Positions 58,846 through 64,000 of a stretch of DNA of 64,000 bases are shown piece after piece. Source of the DNA: Macrolepiota albuminosa (lineage: Eukaryota; Basidiomycota; Agaricomycetes; Agaricales; Agaricaceae); the NCBI GenBank assembly GCA_027475525.1, contig JAMWFC010000032.1:2232001-2296000 (forward strand), given 5' to 3'. Under the pieces are notes generated by a model. That model had not been told where the DNA came from, did not search any database, and saw nothing but the letters and a program-made list of their open reading frames with translations. The stretch's first letter is position 1; each line of letters begins with the position of its first letter. Made by a program: the position numbers and the translations under genes.

Positions 58846-61163
58846 ATGGACAATTTTTCTCATTCTTCTCAAATCCATGTGAGTCAGTTTTCTATTTAAT
58901 CATGTAACAATTACTCAGTGATTTTGTGTGCATATAGTCAACAAGACCTTCGGCTGACAGTTTCAATGTATACAATGTATGCTCTAGCCTTTTTTTTCTG
59001 ATATACTTACTTTTTCTACATACAGGCTTATGATTCTCTTATGGCACCGACCATTGCTACTGCCACATCTTTGAATCTTTTGAACGCTCGTAATACTGCA
59101 TATATTGATCTTCATAATGCATACAAGCAATCAAAAGCTGAAGTACAGCGACAGGAGTATGTATATTCAGTTTTTTAGATAAATACACAGCCAAAAAACT
59201 GAAACTATTGGTAGAATGGAAATTACTTATCTTCGCAACTTAACAACAACACTGGCAGCATCAGCACCTCAATCAATTCCAACTGAATCAACTATATCTT
59301 TGTCTTCATCTCTGCTTACTCCCAAAAATGAGGATTGAGCAAATTATCCGAAGATCAGGTTTTGGACAGAAGCTGAGTGGACTGAATTTGTGGAGAAGTG
59401 TAGAAGCAGAGGGCAGCATATAGATAAGTTGGGATTTCTCACGGACAGTGATGGTGCTCCTCTTTCAAAAACATGCTCAAAGCAAATGTCAGGAGTAGCA
59501 AAAATGAATTGGAATGAAATGAGACAAAACGCAATGCACCCATCGTCATGGATGAAGAAGACGAATAAAGCCAAAGAATTTTTCAAGCATCAAATGATGA
59601 CCCAATTCCCTGAATTTCGACTTGCCAACAATGATTGGAAGCTTGAACAATGGGCAATAGTTCGCTACCCAGACTGGATTGCAAGTCTCTGAAAAGAAGA
59701 GGGTTCAGGTATATTTTAATTTATTTGACACTCTAGAATTAATCATATTACGTATAGACAATTCATTTAAGCGTCGGTCTAATGATAACAACAAGCCTAA
59801 GAAGCGCAAACGTCTTTCATCCCCACCAGATGATGTATCTGTTATTGAGATTGATGATGATTCGGTCGAATGTAAGTGATATTTTTCTATATATCTTACA
59901 TATTGCTCAAACTCTCATCAACTTTTCAAATATCCATTTTGGCCTCTGAAACATCCTTGCTAGTCCCTACGCCAGCCCCTGAAACATCCACGCCAGTCCC
60001 CATGCCAGTCTCTGAAACATCCACGCCAGTCCCCATGCCAGTCTCTGAAACATCCACGCCAGTCCCCATGCCAGTCTCTGAAACATCCGCGCCAGTCTCT
60101 GAAACATCCGCGCCAGTCCCCATGCCAGTCTCCATGCCAGTCTCCACGCCAGCCTCTGAAATATCCACACCAGCCTCTGAAACATCCTCGCCAGTATCCA
60201 TGCCAGCCCCTGAAATATCCATGCCAGTCCCTGAAATATCTGCTCCCATTCCTCAGATCTCTGCATCGGCCTTTCAAACATCCACACCAGCTTCTCAAAT
60301 ACCCTCTCCAGCTTCTCAAATATCCACACCGACCACGGAAACATTTTCTCCCACCCTTCAAATCTCTGTGCTGATCTCCGAGTCTCAACTCTTCACTTCT
60401 GCTCCTCAAATGTCCACACTGACCCCTCAAATATCTGCTTCGGCCCCTCAAGTCTCTGCTCCGGCCTCTCAAATGTCTGCATCTCAAGTTTCGCCATTAG
60501 AAAACAACTCTCATGCTGCAACTAGCTCAGTTCCACCTCGATTTCATCGTCCAACACCACGTCGGGTTTTAGATCCTCTGTAAGTTAGTTTTCTCATCCA
60601 AAAACTCTATTTACATATTGTACTAGGAAAAATCTTTCAATTCCACCTCCTTCAGTCACTGTACCTCAAAGTGCTGATCAAGCTCTGCCCAGTCTCATCA
60701 AGAAATCAAACTCGAAGCCTCTTCAAATCAAGGACGGTTTAACAACGGCACGGTAAGTATATAGAAAGTTTTTTTTGACAATACTAATGTTATTATATGT
60801 GCTAGCAACTTATATGCTATCGATTATCTCACAGCACATCCTGATGCAACCGAATCTGAGTTCTCTGCTGCATGGAAGACATGCGACACCATGATTAAGA
60901 AGGTGCGTTGTTTTTATTTAATCGAATTACTCTAATCAATGTTTCTTTCCTAGAAATATCAGGATCTGTCAAAGGAACGAACAGAGGCAAAGAAGATCGC
61001 ACATTCTCAACTCCATGCCGCATCGTCATCAGCACAACCAGCATCAATGGAATTCACTTTCAGGTATGTGCCGTGTCTTGTACTATGGACAACTCTGATG
61101 CTATCTTGGTGAAATTTGGTCGCATTTTAATTAGCATTTCTCAGTAGCAGATATCTTCAGTAG
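58846..61163 (+). CDS. CACTA companion gene: unknown protein with YPDW-type domain
   Basis: Multi-exon gene. Exon 1 (58846-58878) MDNFSHSSQIH, then introns at 58879-58937 and about 58969-59025. A long exon holds FWTEAEWTEFVEKCRSRGQ, LGFLTDSDGAPLSKTCSKQ and LANNDWKLEQWAIVRYPDW (59350-59690), a pattern I have seen in proteins accompanying Tnp2 in basidiomycetes. A TGA directly after WIASL suggests an unrecognised intron or a fault. Then NNKPKKRKRLSSPPDD (nuclear localisation signal) and an acidic end, a Pro/Ser/Thr repeat exon, PPPSVTVPQSADQALPSLIK, AIDYLTAHPDATESEFSAAW and KKYQDLSKERTEAKKIAHSQ, ending at TAG 61161. Probably DNA-binding helper; function unproven. Confidence 0.6.
59955..60250 (+). 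repeat. Coding minisatellite (33-bp unit)
   Basis: Unit ccagtctctgaaacatccac + gccagtccccatg, 33 bp, repeated with variations, encoding PVSETSTPVPM-type repeats in the companion gene. Length is a multiple of 3, so copy number can change without breaking the frame. Further looser SxxP repeats follow to 60480. Confidence 0.8.
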
Positions 61164-61416
61164 AACTTGGACAGCACCAGATTGTAATGTAGTATTAATA
61201 GCAATACGCAGTCAATTCATATTCTGTCGAATACAGACCAACCAGGTTGTGAAAAGTTTCTATCAGTTACAGCCAGTTCGACAATCAGAAGCCTCCATAT
61301 AACTTCAGAAAATTTTCTGACATTATAGAAAATTTCTGCAATTATCTGGCCCAGATGCAATACGGACAATGTCGGACACTTACAGAGGGGCCCAGATCCC
61401 ATTCTCACTGGGGGTC

Positions 61417-62178
61417 ACTCTGGACTTTGGCATCGAGGTACTCTCAGTTCCCCGATCCCTAACCTGACTCTCTCCATGTCAGCGGTTTAATCTCGCTCGC
61501 CAACCCCACTGCCCCCGCTCTGTCACTAGCACTAGCACTTGCATTCACCGATTTCTTGTCAGTTTTGACACGTTTCTCAAGCTCGAGTACTCGGGAGGCT
61601 GTGATAATGGGCACCCTTGGCAGCCTAATTTCGTTCCACAGCTATTTCTCTAGCCATTGTCCTCCTATCCCATTTCCTTTCCCTCATTTCCACAAGCTTC
61701 CTGTTGGTTGGGTCGTTTCATAGTGGTGGCGGACTGTTTCGAGAGGTCGCAGATGAGTTTCGACGGCGGGGCTGGCTATGACGTCGATGGGCCAGATCTC
61801 GGAGTTGTTCCGAGATCTCGTCCTGGCCGAGCATTGCCACCTGCTCGGCTGTATCCGTACAATCAATCTTTCGTTGCCAATAGCACCTTTCCAAATGAAG
61901 GCACGTCATGCAGGAAGGGTGTATTTTGAAGTGTGACCTTAGCGTGACCGCAAGCTGTTCGACTCTCTCCCTCCAACTAGTCGTTCGTTCGAACAGAATT
62001 CGTTAGCAAAACATTCTACGTTACAGAAGTTATATTATCATTATTCTAGTGTTTTTCTTCACGCACTCTGTTCTTATGTTCCGTTGTCGATTCTTAGTTT
62101 CTTTCGTGTTCGGTGTTTGTCGTTCCGCTCCTCCCTCTTTTCAGCCTTGTGCTCGTTCTGCTTTCGATTTCTTCCCTG
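61417..62178. other. Region between CACTA element and gag-like gene
   Basis: 61766-61880 is the minus-strand partner of 51872-51965; on the minus strand it reads DTAEQVAMLGQDEISEQLRD, which looks coding but is only about 30 codons. The rest has no recognisable gene. The stretch up to 62178 probably contains the promoter of the following gene; no TATA box was identified. Confidence 0.45.
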
Positions 62179-64000
62179 ATGTCAGGCAAGACAGGTTCTC
62201 GAGGGCGCGCTGGGAAGTCATCTGCTTCTCTTACCGCACGTACTCTTCGGCCCTCTTCAGTTATCCCGCGCGACAATTCCCAGCTCGGGGACACACCTTT
62301 GGATGTGCCTGCTGGGGTCGACTCAGCGGAGCCTTTGTCGGGCACCGTGACGGGCGAGGTCGTTATTCCTACGCCGGACGCCGGCCTAGGCTCTCGGAGG
62401 GAGAGGTCGCCTACCCCCCCGCTTGCTCCTTCTGTTCCTCCGTCCAAGCGTCCGAGGCGACGGATGTCTCGCGGCGATGACGACGACGTGGAAATTGTTG
62501 TGTCGCCGTCAACCGCGGACGCATATATGCGGGATTCCGTCCCGGTTTTTGTTGAGAATAGCGCGGTGCGCACTCCGGGTCCTGCTCCTCGCACCCGTGC
62601 GCCTTCGCCTGGCGACAATCTTTGCAATGTCGATGACGTGTATCGGCGACCTTCCCCGGGTGTGGGGAGGCCGCCAGCCGCAAACTCTGACGAACAACAA
62701 GTCATTACCTTGACTGACTCAGGGTTATTACAACTCTTCCGGGCCCATGGCCTGGACCTCGATCGTCGAGGTACGTTCTTAGGTTGCACTACTGCTCTCT
62801 CGGCGTTCTTGTATCGTTGCCTCGTTGCGTGCAGATTTTTGTGACATGTTTTTTCCTTTTTCGTGAGACTTTTCATGGTTGTCTTGTTGCCTGCGCTTTT
62901 GCGCGTTGTTTTTCTTCTCTTAAGACTTCTCATGGTTGTTGTACCCTTGGTTATATGCGTGAACCTTGTATTTGTTGGTGACAAAACCCTCGGTTACGAA
63001 CCGGCGCCCTGTTTTGTCATTTGCGTGTATGCGTTTTTTTTTCCTTTATGGAGGCTCTAGGCCTTGCTTGTGCCTGTGGCTCTGTGGCAAACTTCTTCAT
63101 ATGCCCGTCGTTGGAATTTTTATTTTTGAGTCGTGCCTCCTGCTGTCTTCAGGTGCTGACTACGCGTTTTATAGTTTTGTTGGAGCATTTGCATACAGTT
63201 CATGATCGCATCGGCAATGTCTCTGAGGTGCCTGCAGTTCCGTCTGCCGCTGTGAATCCTGTAGATTTGGTCGGTCACAGGTCTTCTGTTCCTGCTCCTG
63301 TGCAAACGTCTGGGGAGGGCTTGTCCCTCAATAGGCGTGCGCCCGGTGTTATTGTGGCAAACTCAGATCTTCGTGCTGGGCCAGCTTCTCCAGGCCCCGT
63401 TGTTCCTCCTCGTATGCTGCATGGCCTGCCTCCTCAAGTCGGTCGTTTATTGTCGTCGGCCGACAAAGTTTATCCACACAAAGTCGTGAAGGCGTTGGAA
63501 CAAGGCATGTTCGAGTATATCCCCCTCGACTTGCTGACGGATGAAGCATGTCGGAGGGCGGCACGTGAACCCCCACCACCAGAATCTTCTTTCGTTATTT
63601 CGAATGGCAAACTTCGGCTCCCTAATGCCTCCTTCGATACGTCTCATGAATCAAAACTATCTTTTGACAAATGGTCTGCTGCGTCGGAGAATTTGGTTGG
63701 CGCTATGTGGGTGCACCTGCGGGCTGATTCAGACGAGGGCTCAGGTGGTCGTGTTGCGAATGCTATTGCGGATTCTTTTGCTGCGCATTTCCGGCGTTTG
63801 AAATCTCGTCCAAATGCTCGCTTGGACTTTGCCTTGATTCTTGACTATGATCAGCGTTTACGTGCGTTGTACTTGCGGGAATCCCATTCCTTTCGGATGG
63901 ACACGTTTCAACTCGACATCTGGCAGGAATGCGTTGCCACGCAGCATGCCTGCAGGGTCAAAACTTTGGATGGCCGGTTGGCAGAGATGGAGTCCTTTCT
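62179..64000 (+). CDS. Retroelement gag-like protein, 5' part (runs off the window)
   Basis: ATG at 62179: MSGKTGSRGRAGKSSASLTA, disordered Pro/Ser/Arg-rich start, basic PPSKRPRRRMSRGDDDD, ending ... LFRAHGLDLDRR. A GT donor at 62771 and AG acceptor at 63174 (404 bp) join in frame to VLLEHLHTVHDRIGNVSEVP. Then VYPHKVVKALEQGMFEYIPL, DLLTDEACRRAAREPPPPES, SFVISNGKLRLPNASFDTSH, ESKLSFDKWSAASENLVGAM and RPNARLDFALILDYDQRLRA. This resembles gag-like proteins found upstream of reverse transcriptases in Agaricomycete retroelements, from memory only. CpG-rich, no stops, apparently young. The unusually long intron is uncertain. Confidence 0.5.

Larger units (their letters stand above)
52524..61416 (+). 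mobile_element. Plavaka/CACTA (CMC) DNA transposon, about 8.9 kb
   Basis: Contains a Tnp2-type transposase and a companion gene. Candidate inverted ends: cactcccagtgaaaatggg at 52524 and its diverged complement (cccattctcactggggg) at 61399-61415; about 24 of 30 positions agree. Both sides show gtcac next to the terminus, so a short target duplication is possible but the border is not settled. Subterminal 39-bp repeats lie near the left end. Internal sequence is in far better shape than the KDZ nest: long introns-and-exons reading without stops in the transposase. Confidence 0.7.

Noticed and set aside
59926..60487. Long minus-strand open frames (GDVSETGMGTG-type and RGCFRDWHGDW-type)
   Set aside because: Both are shadows of the 33-bp minisatellite coding on the plus strand.
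62094..62984. 296-codon open frame on the minus strand
   Set aside because: It is antisense to the gag-like gene, in CpG-rich sequence where stops are rare; composition is Arg/Ser/Thr-rich and no domain is visible.

Overview
This window looks like a transposon graveyard from an Agaricomycete (mushroom-forming basidiomycete). The reasons are KDZ-type (Kyakuja-Dileera-Zisupton) DNA transposons with a CxC cysteine cluster, a Tnp2/Plavaka-type CACTA element, short fungal introns (53-66 bp) and a basidiomycete-style NB-ARC/TPR NLR protein. No rRNA, functional tRNA or CRISPR was seen. Almost everything left of 47.5 kb is decayed mobile DNA, strongly depleted in CpG, with stops of the TGG to TGA/TAG, CAA to TAA and CGA to TGA kind. 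The right end (about 57.3-64 kb) keeps many CpGs.

Layout. 1-403 is the 3' end of an LTR (family A). 404-4430 is a decayed Ty3/gypsy element on the minus strand (gypsy 1). 4431-10600 is AT-rich sequence without a recognisable gene. A second Ty3/gypsy element on the minus strand (gypsy 2) is spread over 37 kb: RNase H remnant at 10610-11195, RT/RNase H at 31579-33402, gag at 44643-47029 and a 5' LTR fragment near 47222-47390. It was opened by two events. A Tc1/mariner element (11198-31576, TA target duplication) entered the RNase H region. A KDZ element (KDZ-2, 33411-44634, target duplication GGCAGGCA) entered between gag and pol. The Tc1 transposase was then split by a second giant KDZ element (KDZ-1, 12283-31047, target duplication GGACAATG), which itself carries a solo LTR with 5-bp target duplication GCAAA. 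The nest is therefore four layers deep.

KDZ-1 has inverted arms of about 2 kb filled with short subterminal repeats and tRNA-like (A box/B box) modules. Inside are a minus-strand CxC/KDZ transposase (dead: nonsense codons and a frameshift), a minus-strand gene with acidic LPPLF repeats, a plus-strand unknown gene, and a minus-strand gene with nuclear localisation signals and a Cys cluster. KDZ-2 has lost the transposase but keeps the last two genes.

47.6-51.1 kb carries the best host gene, an NLR (NB-ARC plus TPR-like tail). 52.5-61.4 kb is a Plavaka/CACTA element with a four-exon Tnp2 transposase, a multi-exon companion gene, and between them a decayed Argonaute fragment on the opposite strand. 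62.2-64 kb is a CpG-rich gag-like gene running off the window.

A caution for all readers: exact tandem duplications of precisely 77 bp occur at ten places in KDZ-1 and once in the NLR gene (plus two near-exact). A constant length equal to a common assembler k-mer points to uncollapsed contig overlaps, so lengths and reading frames at those places should not be trusted.
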